A DNA stretch of 64,000 nucleotides from CAMFLJ01 sp965279255 (GTDB lineage Bacteria > Actinomycetota > Acidimicrobiia > Acidimicrobiales > Acidimicrobilacustridaceae): NCBI GenBank assembly GCA_965279255.1, contig OZ257146.1, positions 372,001 through 436,000 of the forward strand, in the 5' to 3' direction. Position numbers and translations under genes: made by a program. The notes beneath the pieces are model-generated. The model saw only the letters and a program-made list of their open reading frames with translations. It was not told the DNA's origin and made no database searches. Positions 24,979-33,413 of the stretch are shown here, piece by piece (positions within the stretch are counted from its first letter, which is position 1; each line of letters begins with the position of its first letter).

Positions 24979-25461
24979 ATGACCGAACCCGACCAGATCA
25001 TGCGGCGCTTCGGTGAAGCCCTCGCCGCCAGTCAGAGCGGCGAGCTCGACTTCGCACGTCAGAGCTTCACCGAACTCTGGGCGGAGGTAGGAGAGGACGG
25101 CGACCCGCTCCATCGATGTGCCATCGCTCACGCTTTGGCCGACGTGCAGGACGACCTCGAGGACGAACTGGCCTGGGATCTCCGGGCGCTCGCCGCTGCG
25201 GAAGGTCTCACCGACGAGCGAATCCACGCCGCGGGAGCCCAGGGCAGTGCACGGTCGTTCCAACCGTCCCTGCACCTCAACCTCGCCGACGTCTACCGCC
25301 GGCTCGGTCGCCCCGACCGGGCACGTCACCACCTTGAGGCCGGCCTCGCTACCGCCGACGCCCTAGGGGAGGACGGCTACGGGTCGATGATCCGAGAGGG
25401 TCTAGCCCGGATCCGGAGCCAGCTTGACGAGGGCCACCCGGCAGTCGAGAACCGGCAATAG
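24979..25461 (+). CDS. tetratricopeptide-like helical protein
   Basis: This 160-residue protein is all helical with TPR-like pairs. One is around G-E-L-D-F-A-R-Q-S-F near residue 20 and another is L-H-L-N-L-A-D-V-Y-R-R-L-G-R-P-D-R-A-R near 100. This pattern suits a small TPR-like scaffold; no enzyme motif is present. It follows the ArsR operon after 127 bases and may be read through from it. Function unknown. Confidence 0.72.
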   Translation: MTEPDQIMRRFGEALAASQSGELDFARQSFTELWAEVGEDGDPLHRCAIAHALADVQDDLEDELAWDLRALAAAEGLTDERIHAAGAQGSARSFQPSLHLNLADVYRRLGRPDRARHHLEAGLATADALGEDGYGSMIREGLARIRSQLDEGHPAVENRQ

Positions 25462-25521
25462 GGTCGCCCTGGCCGCCACCATCACCGAGTCCCGGCGGTA
25501 GGGGGCAGTCGTGGAACTCGG

Positions 25522-25929
25522 TCAGCCCGATCTGGACGCTGGCAGCATGCCGATCGCAGCAACGCTCTCCCCGAACACCGGGCAGACCCAATGGCTGTGG
25601 CCTTCGATGGAACGTGGCGAGAGCGGATGGTTGGCCGAGGGGTGGACCGGGCACTTGGGCCACGCCTGACCTCGGTATCGGCGGCTCTCCACGATGCAGT
25701 CCTGGATCGTGTCGGCGACTCGGACGATCAGGTGGTCGAGCGGCTCGCCCGGGTGGGTGACCACTCCCGTTGTCAGTGGCGTGACGCCTGGGATCGAGAT
25801 CCACGCGTCGGCCGGTTCTGATCCCCACGGGATCTCGATCTCGACAGCGCCTTCACCCATGGTGGTTTCGATATCTCGACGAACGACGGCGACTGCTTCG
25901 TTGAGGTTCGCCCGCTCCGCGTCCCCCAT
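25522..25929 (-). CDS. hypothetical protein with Cys/His knuckle
   Basis: This 135-residue protein has an alpha/beta N-terminal part and a C-terminal segment W-P-K-C-P-V-H-P followed by H-P-L-S-P and H-W-V-C-P. The two C-P pairs and His residues could bind zinc. I have the impression that similar Cys/His tails occur in actinobacterial hypothetical proteins, but I cannot name the family. It lies alone between the TPR gene and a long hairpin. Confidence 0.6.
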   Translation of the reverse strand: MGDAERANLNEAVAVVRRDIETTMGEGAVEIEIPWGSEPADAWISIPGVTPLTTGVVTHPGEPLDHLIVRVADTIQDCIVESRRYRGQAWPKCPVHPSANHPLSPRSIEGHSHWVCPVFGESVAAIGMLPASRSG

Positions 25930-26004
25930 GCCGGGGACGGTACTGCGCTCCGAGCTTCGCTACAGGTGCCCTCAGCCGACGGTAGGTGACGCGCAGAGGT
26001 CCCC

Positions 26005-26054
26005 GTTCTGGCATGCGTTTTGCACCCCTGGAGGTGCAAAACGCATGCCAGAAC
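26005..26054. repeat. long perfect inverted repeat (22-bp arms, 6-base loop)
   Basis: Bases 26005-26026 and 26033-26054 are exact reverse complements. The structure sits in the gap between two minus-strand genes, 95 bases after the stop of the 26149 gene. It lacks a T-tract, so it is either a tract-less terminator or a different kind of structured element. The arms are richer in A/T than the surrounding DNA. Confidence 0.85.
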
Positions 26055-26148
26055 CAAGAGGAGGTCTCGTCCTCGCCAGATCGGTCGCGGGTGTCCGGAA
26101 GGTGCCGCTAGGGATGCCCGTGGGATCGCGGACTTCGGCGAACCAGGG

Positions 26149-27684
26149 TCAGTCGGTGAGGACGGGGGAGTGGCCGCCGGCGGCGGCGATCTCGACCAGG
26201 CGTCGGGCCATGGGTCGGAAGATGACGCGGTGGAAGGGCGAGACCGAGAGCCAGTAGGCCCGGCCGTAGAGGCCGCGGGGGTGGAACAGGGCGCGCTGCT
26301 CCAGCCGGCAGCCGCCGCCGTCGGTCGGCTCGACCGTCCACTCGAGCCATGCCTCGCCGGGCAGGCGCATCTCGGCCCGTAGCCGCAGCAAACGACCTGG
26401 CTCGAGGGCCTCGACCCGCCAGAAGTCGAGCGGGTCGCCGACCCGCAGGCGGTCGGGGTGGCGGCGGCCGCGGCGCAGGCCGACCCCGCCCACCAATCGG
26501 TCCATCGCTCCGCGGATGTGCCACAGCCAGTCGCCGGCGAACCAGCCTCGCTCGCCGCCGATGCCGAGGACCGAGGCGAACACGGCCTCCGGGGCGACGT
26601 CGGTCTCGACGACCTGGATGTCGCTCAGCACCGTACCGCCCGACCAGTCGGGGTCGGCGGGCAGCGGGTCGGCCGGCGTGCGGCCCCGCAGCTCGGCGTC
26701 GGCCCAGGTGGTGGAGACCTCGAGGTCCATGAGCCGCTCGAGCGCGACCCGCACGGCCTCGCGGTACGACAGCGGCTCCCGGGGCACGATGTCGCGGATG
26801 GCGTCGTCGTGCACCACGACCTCGTTGACCAGGCTGTCGATCAGCGGTCGGGCGAGGTCGGCGGGCAGCGGGGTGACGAGCCCGACCCACCGCGACGACA
26901 GCGACGGCGAGAGCACCGGAACCGTGACGATGATGCGCTTGCGCAGGCCGGCGACCTCGGCGAACTGATCCATCATCTCGCGGTAGGTCAGCACGTCGGC
27001 GCCGCCGATCTCGAGCACCCGGCCGAAGGCCTTCGGCTCGCCCAGCACCCCGACGAGGTAGCCGAGCACGTCGCGCACGGCGATGGGCTGGCACCGGGTC
27101 TCGACCCAGGTCGGGGTGACCATCATCGGCAGCACCTCGACCAGGTGGCGCAGCATCTCGAACGACGCGCTGCCCGAGCCGATCACGACCGCCGCCCGCA
27201 GCTCGGTGCACGGCACCGCGCCGGAGGCCAGGACCTGCCCGACCTCGTGGCGGCTGCTCAGGTGGGGCGACAGCCGGGCGTTGGCGTCGTCGCCGAGGCC
27301 GCCCAGGTAGACGAGCTGCTCAGCGCCGGCGTCGGCTGCGGCGTCGCGCACGTTGGCCGCGGCCCGACGGTCGCGCTCCTCCCAGTCGCCCTCGCCGCCG
27401 ATCGAGTGCACCAGGTAGTAGGCCGTGCCGACGCCCTCGAAGGCCGCGCCGAGCGAGGCCGGGTCGAGCACGTCGCCGCGCACGACCTCCACCGCGCCCG
27501 ACCACTCCTCGGCGTCGAGCTTGGCCGGGGTGCGCACGAGCGCCCGCACGCGGTGCCCGCCGGCCACCAGCTCGCTCACCAGCCGGCGCCCGATGTAGCC
27601 GGTCGCACCGAGCACGAGGACCGGTCGCGAGCCGGCCGCGGCCGCGCCCTCACCGTCGCGGGGGGCTGCTGCGGGGGTGTCCAT
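26149..27684 (-). CDS. NAD(P)-binding SDR-like protein with DUF2867 domain
   Basis: This 511-residue two-domain protein starts with an atypical SDR/NmrA-like Rossmann domain (V-L-G-A-T-G-Y-I-G-R-R-L at about residues 23-34, ending near 290). It is followed by a C-terminal SRPBCC-like DUF2867 domain (about 330-500) with G-W-F-A-G-D-W-L-W and L-D-F-W-R-V. The same fusion is found in many actinobacteria and cyanobacteria. The substrate is unknown; ubiquinone or lipid redox has been suggested for relatives. The ATG at 27684 follows a -10 element by eight bases. Confidence 0.85.
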   Translation of the reverse strand: MDTPAAAPRDGEGAAAAGSRPVLVLGATGYIGRRLVSELVAGGHRVRALVRTPAKLDAEEWSGAVEVVRGDVLDPASLGAAFEGVGTAYYLVHSIGGEGDWEERDRRAAANVRDAAADAGAEQLVYLGGLGDDANARLSPHLSSRHEVGQVLASGAVPCTELRAAVVIGSGSASFEMLRHLVEVLPMMVTPTWVETRCQPIAVRDVLGYLVGVLGEPKAFGRVLEIGGADVLTYREMMDQFAEVAGLRKRIIVTVPVLSPSLSSRWVGLVTPLPADLARPLIDSLVNEVVVHDDAIRDIVPREPLSYREAVRVALERLMDLEVSTTWADAELRGRTPADPLPADPDWSGGTVLSDIQVVETDVAPEAVFASVLGIGGERGWFAGDWLWHIRGAMDRLVGGVGLRRGRRHPDRLRVGDPLDFWRVEALEPGRLLRLRAEMRLPGEAWLEWTVEPTDGGGCRLEQRALFHPRGLYGRAYWLSVSPFHRVIFRPMARRLVEIAAAGGHSPVLTD

Positions 27685-27692
27685 CGCCCCCC

Positions 27693-27698
27693 TTGCTA
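27693..27698 (-). promoter_or_regulatory. -10 element of the SDR-DUF2867 gene
   Basis: TAGCAA (minus strand) ends eight bases before the ATG at 27684. It departs from TANNNT at the last base. Confidence 0.35.
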
Positions 27699-27735
27699 TC
27701 CCCGACCTGCCCCGAATGCGCGCTCGGGCCGGCGA

Positions 27736-27741
27736 TAGCGT
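27736..27741 (+). promoter_or_regulatory. -10 element of the carboxylesterase-queC operon
   Basis: TAGCGT lies 34 bases before the ATG at 27776, giving a short leader that contains the Shine-Dalgarno CAGGAGGAA. Confidence 0.45.
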
Positions 27742-27775
27742 GACCGGGCCCGCTGTCACGGGCCAGGAGGAACCG

Positions 27776-29299
27776 ATGATCGTCACCACCGCCCAGGGTC
27801 AGCTGGAGGGCATCGAGCGCCACGGCGCCTTGCAGTTCCGGGGCATCCCGTACGCCGCCCCGCCGGTCGGCGAGCTGCGCTTCCGTCCGCCCGAACCGCC
27901 CGAGCGGTGGGAGGGCGTGCGCTCCGCGGCCGAGTTCGGCCCCGTGTCGTGGCAGTCGATGGGCGGCACCGCCCAGCTCCTCGGCGACGGCGAGCGCGAG
28001 ACCTCCGAGGACTGCCTCTTCCTGAACGTCACCACCCCGGCGTGCGACGACGGGGCGCGTCCGGTGATGGTCTGGATCCACGGCGGCGGGTTCGTCAACG
28101 GCTCCGGCTCGGTGCCCTGGTACGACGGCACTCGCCTCGTCACCCGCGGCGACGTCGTCATCGTGTCGATCAACTACCGCCTCGGCGCCCTCGGCTTCCT
28201 GTGGCTCGGCGACCTCGACCCGGGCCGGGCGTCGAGTGGCGTCAACGGCCTGCTCGACCAGGCGGCGGCGCTGCGCTGGGTGCACGACAACATCGCCGCC
28301 TTCGGTGGCGACCCCGACAACGTCACCGTCTTCGGCGAGTCCGCCGGTGCGATGAGCGTGTCGACCCTGCTCGCCCTCCCCGCCGCCCGCGGCCTGTTCC
28401 ACAAGGCGGTCGCCCAGAGCGGCGCCGCCTCCAACACCTTCAGCCCGAAGGTGGCGTCCGAGATCACCTCGTCGGTCATGAGCCGCCTCGGTGTCACCGA
28501 TCTCGACGGCCTGCTCGCCGCCACCCCTGAGGCGCTGCTCGACGCCACCGCCAAGGTCACGGGTGAGCTCTTCCACGACCCCGCCCGCATCTCGGGGCCT
28601 ACGGGCATCGCCCTGGCCATGCCGTTCCAGCCGGTGGTCGACGGCGAGTGGCTTCCGGTCGACCCGCTCGAGGCGACGCGTGCCGGCGAGGCCGCCGACG
28701 TGCCGCTGCTCACCGGCACCAACCTCGACGAGTGGAACCTGTTCCGGCTCATGAGCCCGGGCGGCCTCGACCACCCCGAGCTGCTCGGTCGCCTCGACAA
28801 GGTCTTCGGCCAGGGTCACGTGATCCACGACACCTATGCAGCAACCCGACCCGAGGCCAGCCCCGACGACCTCTGGAGCGCGGTGCTCACCGACGCCACG
28901 TTCCGCATCCCGGCGAACCGGCTCATCGAGGCGAGGGCCGCCGGCAGGGTCACCAGCCCGACCTTCCAGTACCTCTTCACCTGGAAGACCCCGGCCTTCG
29001 GCGGCGTGGCCGGGTCGTGCCACGCGCTCGAGATCCCGTTCGTGTTCGCCGCCCTGGGCAACGCCGGGGCCGAGCTGTTCTTCGGCGGTCCGGCCGGGCC
29101 AGACCTGTGGTCGCTGTCGGAGGCCATGCAGGACGCGTGGCTGGCGTTCGCCCACACCGGCGATCCCGGTCACGACGCCATCCCCGACTGGCCGGCATGG
29201 GATCCCGAGCGGCGGGCCGTGCTGCGCTTCGACGTCGACCGGGCGGTCGTCGACGACCCCTTCGGCGACGAGCGGGCCCTGTGGGAGGGTGTGCTGTGA
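27776..29299 (+). CDS. type B carboxylesterase/lipase
   Basis: This 507-residue alpha/beta hydrolase has the type B esterase signature. E-D-C-L-F-L-N-V is near residue 80, H-G-G-G-F-V-N-G (oxyanion hole) near 103, and the nucleophile G-E-S-A-G-A near 188. G-T-N-x-D-E near 320 and the catalytic His in S-C-H-A-L-E-I-P-F near 420 complete the set. No signal peptide is present. GGAGGA supports the ATG at 27776. The stop overlaps the queC start by four bases, so the pair is cotranscribed, which is an unusual partnership. Confidence 0.92.
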   Translation: MIVTTAQGQLEGIERHGALQFRGIPYAAPPVGELRFRPPEPPERWEGVRSAAEFGPVSWQSMGGTAQLLGDGERETSEDCLFLNVTTPACDDGARPVMVWIHGGGFVNGSGSVPWYDGTRLVTRGDVVIVSINYRLGALGFLWLGDLDPGRASSGVNGLLDQAAALRWVHDNIAAFGGDPDNVTVFGESAGAMSVSTLLALPAARGLFHKAVAQSGAASNTFSPKVASEITSSVMSRLGVTDLDGLLAATPEALLDATAKVTGELFHDPARISGPTGIALAMPFQPVVDGEWLPVDPLEATRAGEAADVPLLTGTNLDEWNLFRLMSPGGLDHPELLGRLDKVFGQGHVIHDTYAATRPEASPDDLWSAVLTDATFRIPANRLIEARAAGRVTSPTFQYLFTWKTPAFGGVAGSCHALEIPFVFAALGNAGAELFFGGPAGPDLWSLSEAMQDAWLAFAHTGDPGHDAIPDWPAWDPERRAVLRFDVDRAVVDDPFGDERALWEGVL

Positions 29300-30027
29300 G
29301 CGCTGACACCACTGCCGGTTCGCCCGGTCGTCCCGCCGTCGTGCTGCTGTCCGGCGGCCTCGACTCCACCACCTGCCTGGCCATCGCCCAGTCCGAGGGG
29401 TTCACCCCGGTGGCGCTCAGCTTCCGGTACGGCCAGCGCCACACCGTCGAGCTCGACTGCGCCCGCGGCGTGGCCGAGGCCGCCGGCGTCGAGCACCTGA
29501 TCGCCGACATCGACCTCGCCGCCTTCGGGGGCTCGGCCCTCGTCGACGGTGGCCCCGACGTCCCCAAGCACGACGACGTCGCCGAGATCGCCGACGAGGC
29601 CGACGGCGGCGAGATCCCGATCACCTACGTGCCGGCCCGCAACACCATCTTCCTCAGCTTCGCCCTGGCGGTGGCCGAGGTCCGTGGCGCCACCGACGTG
29701 TTCATCGGGGTCAACGCCGTCGACTACTCCGGCTACCCCGACTGCCGGCCCGAGTTCATCGCCGCCTTCGAGGAGATGGCCAACCTGGCCACCCGCGCCG
29801 GGGTCGAGGGCCGACGCCTCACCATCCACACGCCGCTGATCGACCTCACCAAGGCCGACATCATCCGGCGGGGCGTGGCCCTCGGCGTCGACTACGGCGT
29901 CACCTCGACCTGTTACGACCCCGGCACCGACGGCGGGGCCTGCGGCCACTGCGACGCCTGCCTGCTGCGGGCCAAGGGCTTCGCCGACGCGGGCCTGCCC
30001 GACCCCACCCGCTACACCGCGGGCTGA
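29296..30027 (+). CDS. queC: 7-cyano-7-deazaguanine synthase
   Basis: This 243-residue enzyme would convert 7-carboxy-7-deazaguanine to preQ0 using ATP and ammonia. The PP-loop L-S-G-G-L-D-S-T is at residues 18-25, P-A-R-N-T-I-F near 114, and the four zinc cysteines lie in S-T-C-Y-D-P and G-A-C-G-H-C-D-A-C near the C-terminus. The GTG start overlaps the esterase stop (GTGA). queE follows after 17 bases. Confidence 0.95.
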   Translation: MSADTTAGSPGRPAVVLLSGGLDSTTCLAIAQSEGFTPVALSFRYGQRHTVELDCARGVAEAAGVEHLIADIDLAAFGGSALVDGGPDVPKHDDVAEIADEADGGEIPITYVPARNTIFLSFALAVAEVRGATDVFIGVNAVDYSGYPDCRPEFIAAFEEMANLATRAGVEGRRLTIHTPLIDLTKADIIRRGVALGVDYGVTSTCYDPGTDGGACGHCDACLLRAKGFADAGLPDPTRYTAG

Positions 30028-30044
30028 CGGGGGAGCGCGGCGCG

Positions 30045-30683
30045 ATGTCGACCTACCTGGTGAAGGAGGTGTTCCTCACCCTCCAGGGCGAGGGCGCCCA
30101 CGCCGGTCGGCCGGCGGTGTTCTGCCGCTTCACCGGCTGCAACCTCTGGACCGGGCGCGAGGAGCACCGCGCCACCTCGGTGTGCCGGTTCTGCGACACC
30201 GACTTCGTCGGCACCGACGGCCCCGGCGGGGGCACGTTCCGAGGGGCCGACGCGCTGGCCGCCCACGTGCGGTCGTTCTGGCCGGGCCCCGGCCGCGGCT
30301 TCGTGGTGTGCACCGGCGGCGAGCCGACCCTGCAGCTCGACGACGAGCTCGTCGACGCCCTCCACGCGGCCGACCTCGAGATCGCCATCGAGACCAACGG
30401 CACCCGGGCGGTGCCGTCGGGCGTCGACTGGGTGTGCCTCAGCCCCAAGGCCGGTGCCGAGGTCGTGCTCGACCGGGCCGACGAGCTGAAGCTGGTCTTC
30501 CCCCAGGTCGAGCCCGAGGCGCGGCCCGAGCGGTGGGTCGACTTCCCGGCCGGGGTGCGCTCGCTGCAGCCCATGGACGGCAGCGAGCGGGCGGCCAACA
30601 CCGCCGCCGCGGTGGCCTACTGCCTGGCCCACCCCGAGTGGCGCCTGTCGGTCCAGACCCACAAGGACATCGGCATCCCGTAG
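30045..30683 (+). CDS. queE: 7-carboxy-7-deazaguanine synthase (radical SAM)
   Basis: This 212-residue radical SAM enzyme would rearrange 6-carboxytetrahydropterin to 7-carboxy-7-deazaguanine. L-Q-G-E-G is at residues 13-17. The cluster motif is C-x14-C-x2-C (C-N-L-W ... V-C-R-F-C-D), the long-spaced form described for some QueE enzymes, and C-T-G-G-E-P-T is near residue 90. The C-terminal S-V-Q-T-H-K-D-I-G-I-P is typical. queD and queF are not next to it. Confidence 0.94.
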   Translation: MSTYLVKEVFLTLQGEGAHAGRPAVFCRFTGCNLWTGREEHRATSVCRFCDTDFVGTDGPGGGTFRGADALAAHVRSFWPGPGRGFVVCTGGEPTLQLDDELVDALHAADLEIAIETNGTRAVPSGVDWVCLSPKAGAEVVLDRADELKLVFPQVEPEARPERWVDFPAGVRSLQPMDGSERAANTAAAVAYCLAHPEWRLSVQTHKDIGIP

Positions 30684-30702
30684 GCCTGACGACGGGGGTG
30701 GG

Positions 30703-33252
30703 TCAGGCGATGCCGCCGGTGTGGGGCGCCCAGGCGACGTGGCCGATCTGCACGTAGCTGTCGACGTCGTCGTGGCGGGGCACGATGCGCACCGTGGCAC
30801 CGAAGTTGCCCGCCTTCGGGACCTCGATGTCGAGCCGGTACCGGCGCCAGCCGGGGTGGTCGCCGTCGCCGACGAGCTCCATGGCCGCTGTGGTGGGCTC
30901 GAGCAGGTCGTTGTCGAGGTCGACCTCGCCGTAGATGGCCTGGACCTCGACGTCGGACGGGTCGAGGTCGCCGAGCAGCACCTGGGCGCCGAGGGCGAAG
31001 TCGCCCGGGCTCCCGTCCTTCTCCTCGACGCTCGTCGCCGCGACCGACACCGACGGCCACGACCGGTCGAGGTGACGGGCCCAGCGCACCAGCGAGCGGG
31101 TGGGCTCGAAGTCGTCGCCGGTCATGCGCTGCTCGTGCAGCGCGGCGGGCTCGTAGAGGCGCTCGACGTACTCGCGCAGCATGCGGGTGGACTCGACCTG
31201 CGGGCCGAGCTTCACCAGCGAGCGCTTCACCCGGCGCAGCCACTCGACGGGCAGGCCGTCGGCGTCGTGGCGGTAGTAGAGCGGCACGATCTGGCGCTCG
31301 ATGATGCTGTAGACGCTCTGCGACTCGAGGTCGTTGCGCAGCTCGATGTCGTCGCCGGTCTCGGCCGACGGGATCGCCCAGCCGACCTCGGGGTCGTACA
31401 TCTCGTCCCACCACCCGTCGAGGATCGAGCAGTTCAGGCCGCCGTTGAACACGACCTTCATGCCCGAGGTGCCGCACGCCTCGTTGGGGCGCAGCGGGGT
31501 GTTGAGCCACACGTCGCAGCCCTGCACCAGCATCTTGGCGACGGAGATGTCGTAGTCCTCGAGCAGCACCAGGCGATGGCGGATGTCGAGGTCGGAGGCC
31601 AGCTTGGCGACCTCCTGCAGGAGGTGGTGGCCGGGCTCGTCGGCCGGGTGGGCCTTGCCGGCGAAGATCAGCTGCACCGGCCGGTCGGCGTCGAGCAGGA
31701 GCTTCTTCAGCCGCTCGACGTCGCGGAACATGAGCGTGGCCCGCTTGTAGGTGGCGAAGCGGCGGGCGAACCCGATCGTGAGGATGTCGGGGTCGAGCAC
31801 GTCGTCGGCCCACGAGACCTGTGAGGTGGTCTTGCCCCGGTTGAGCTGGGACTGGCGGACCTTGTGGCGGGCGTAGGCGACCAGCCGCTCCTTGCCCAGC
31901 CGGCGGAGGCGGTGGATCTCCTTCTCGCTCACGGTGTCGAGCTCGCGCCACGCCTCGGGCGGGGCCTCGGGCCAGTCGTCGCCGAGCGTCTTCGTGAACA
32001 GGGCAGCCATCTCGGGCGAGGTCCACGTGTGGGCGTGCACGCCGTTGGTGACCGACGTGATCGGCACCTCCTCGACGGGGACGTCAGGCCACAGGCCGTT
32101 GAACATCTCGCGGCTGACGACGCCGTGCAGGGCGGCGACGCCGTTGGCCCGGCCGGCGAGGCGCAGGCCCATGGCGGCCATGTTGAAGACCTCGCCCTCC
32201 GGGGTGGCGGGCTCGTGGCCGAGGGCCATGAGGTCGTCGACGGTGAGCCCGACGTCGCGGCACCAGTTGCCGAAGTACTTCTCGACCAGCGCCCGGGGGA
32301 AGCGGTCGATGCCGGCGGGCACCGGCGTGTGGGTGGTGAAGATCGAGCCGGGCCGCACCGCGGCGCGGGCCTCGGCGAACGAGAGCCCGTTCTCGTGCAT
32401 CAGCACCCGGATGCGCTCGAGGGCCATGAAGCCGGCGTGGCCCTCGTTCATGTGGAAGACCTGGGGCTGCTTGCCGAGGGCCCGCAGCGCCCGGACGCCA
32501 CCGATGCCGAGCACGATCTCCTGGCGGATGCGCTCCTCGACGCCGCCGCCGTAGAGGCGGTCGCACGTGAGCCGGTTGATGTCGTCGTTCTCGTCGATGT
32601 CGGTGTCGAGCAGGTACAGCTCGATGCGGCCGACCTTGGCCAGCCACAGGCGGGCGTGCACCGGCACACCGGCGAGCTCGACGGTGACGGTGACGCCCTC
32701 GACGGGCTCGAGGGCCATGGCACGAGGGTCGAGGCGGGGGAACCGCTCGACCTGCCAGCCCTGGTGGTCGAGCTCCTGGCGGAAGTAGCCGTGGCGGTAG
32801 AAGAGGCCGATGGCGACGAGCGGGAGGCCGAGGTCGTCGGCCGCCTTCAGGTGGTCGCCGGCGAGCACGCCGAGACCGCCGGAGTACTGGGGGAGGGCGG
32901 CGGAGATTCCGAACTCGGGCGAGAAGTAGGCGACCTCGCGCAGCGGCGAGTCGGCCCGGCCCTGGAACCACCGGGGGGCCGACAGGCTCTTCTCGAGCTC
33001 GGAGTGCACCACGGTGGCCAGGCTGGTGAACGCGGTGTCGGCGGCGAGCTTCTCGAGCTTCTCGCGTGACTCGGTGGCGAGGATGGCCGCCGGGTCGCGG
33101 GTCTCGAACTCCAGGCCTTCCGGGTCGAGCCGGCGGAACAGGTCCTGGGCCCGGGCGTCGTCGGCCCAGCCCAGGTTCATGGCCACGGCGCGAAGGGGCT
33201 CGAGCTCCGGGGGGAGGTCGGACACCACGGTGAACGTCTGGACGGCCTTCAT
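30703..33252 (-). CDS. glgP: alpha-glucan (glycogen) phosphorylase, short type
   Basis: This 849-residue GT35 enzyme would release glucose 1-phosphate from glycogen or maltodextrin. It is the bacterial/archaeal short type with an N-terminal DUF3417-like domain. A-Y-F-S-P-E-F-G-I near residue 107, H-M-N-E-G-H-A-G-F near 270, and the PLP lysine in C-G-T-S-G-M-K-V-V-F-N-G-G-L-N near 600 are all present. The ATG follows a -10 element by eight bases, so it is monocistronic and probably leaderless. It is tail-to-tail with queE. Confidence 0.95.
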   Translation of the reverse strand: MKAVQTFTVVSDLPPELEPLRAVAMNLGWADDARAQDLFRRLDPEGLEFETRDPAAILATESREKLEKLAADTAFTSLATVVHSELEKSLSAPRWFQGRADSPLREVAYFSPEFGISAALPQYSGGLGVLAGDHLKAADDLGLPLVAIGLFYRHGYFRQELDHQGWQVERFPRLDPRAMALEPVEGVTVTVELAGVPVHARLWLAKVGRIELYLLDTDIDENDDINRLTCDRLYGGGVEERIRQEIVLGIGGVRALRALGKQPQVFHMNEGHAGFMALERIRVLMHENGLSFAEARAAVRPGSIFTTHTPVPAGIDRFPRALVEKYFGNWCRDVGLTVDDLMALGHEPATPEGEVFNMAAMGLRLAGRANGVAALHGVVSREMFNGLWPDVPVEEVPITSVTNGVHAHTWTSPEMAALFTKTLGDDWPEAPPEAWRELDTVSEKEIHRLRRLGKERLVAYARHKVRQSQLNRGKTTSQVSWADDVLDPDILTIGFARRFATYKRATLMFRDVERLKKLLLDADRPVQLIFAGKAHPADEPGHHLLQEVAKLASDLDIRHRLVLLEDYDISVAKMLVQGCDVWLNTPLRPNEACGTSGMKVVFNGGLNCSILDGWWDEMYDPEVGWAIPSAETGDDIELRNDLESQSVYSIIERQIVPLYYRHDADGLPVEWLRRVKRSLVKLGPQVESTRMLREYVERLYEPAALHEQRMTGDDFEPTRSLVRWARHLDRSWPSVSVAATSVEEKDGSPGDFALGAQVLLGDLDPSDVEVQAIYGEVDLDNDLLEPTTAAMELVGDGDHPGWRRYRLDIEVPKAGNFGATVRIVPRHDDVDSYVQIGHVAWAPHTGGIA

Positions 33253-33260
33253 GGGTGGCG

Positions 33261-33266
33261 AACCTA
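33261..33266 (-). promoter_or_regulatory. -10 element of glgP
   Basis: TAGGTT on the minus strand ends eight bases before the ATG at 33252; no Shine-Dalgarno lies between. Confidence 0.5.
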
Positions 33267-33348
33267 ACGCGCTCCGCTGCCGACGGGAACGGGGGTTGGC
33301 GTGACGTCGGCGACCCGGCACCGACTGTTCACGAAGGCGAAACCTGCA

Positions 33349-33407
33349 CTGCACCCTCTGGCTCAGTACGTCACGCCAGTGGTGACGTGCTGAGCCAGAG
33401 GGTGCAG
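33349..33407 (-). terminator. long hairpin terminator after the peroxiredoxin gene
   Basis: Bases 33349-33374 pair with 33382-33407 over 26 positions with a single T/C difference that becomes a G-U wobble in one strand; the loop is 7 bases. On the minus strand it begins seven bases after the peroxiredoxin stop, and a short TTT follows shortly after the stem. Position argues for a terminator; the stem is unusually long. Confidence 0.7.
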
Positions 33408-33413
33408 GAACGA

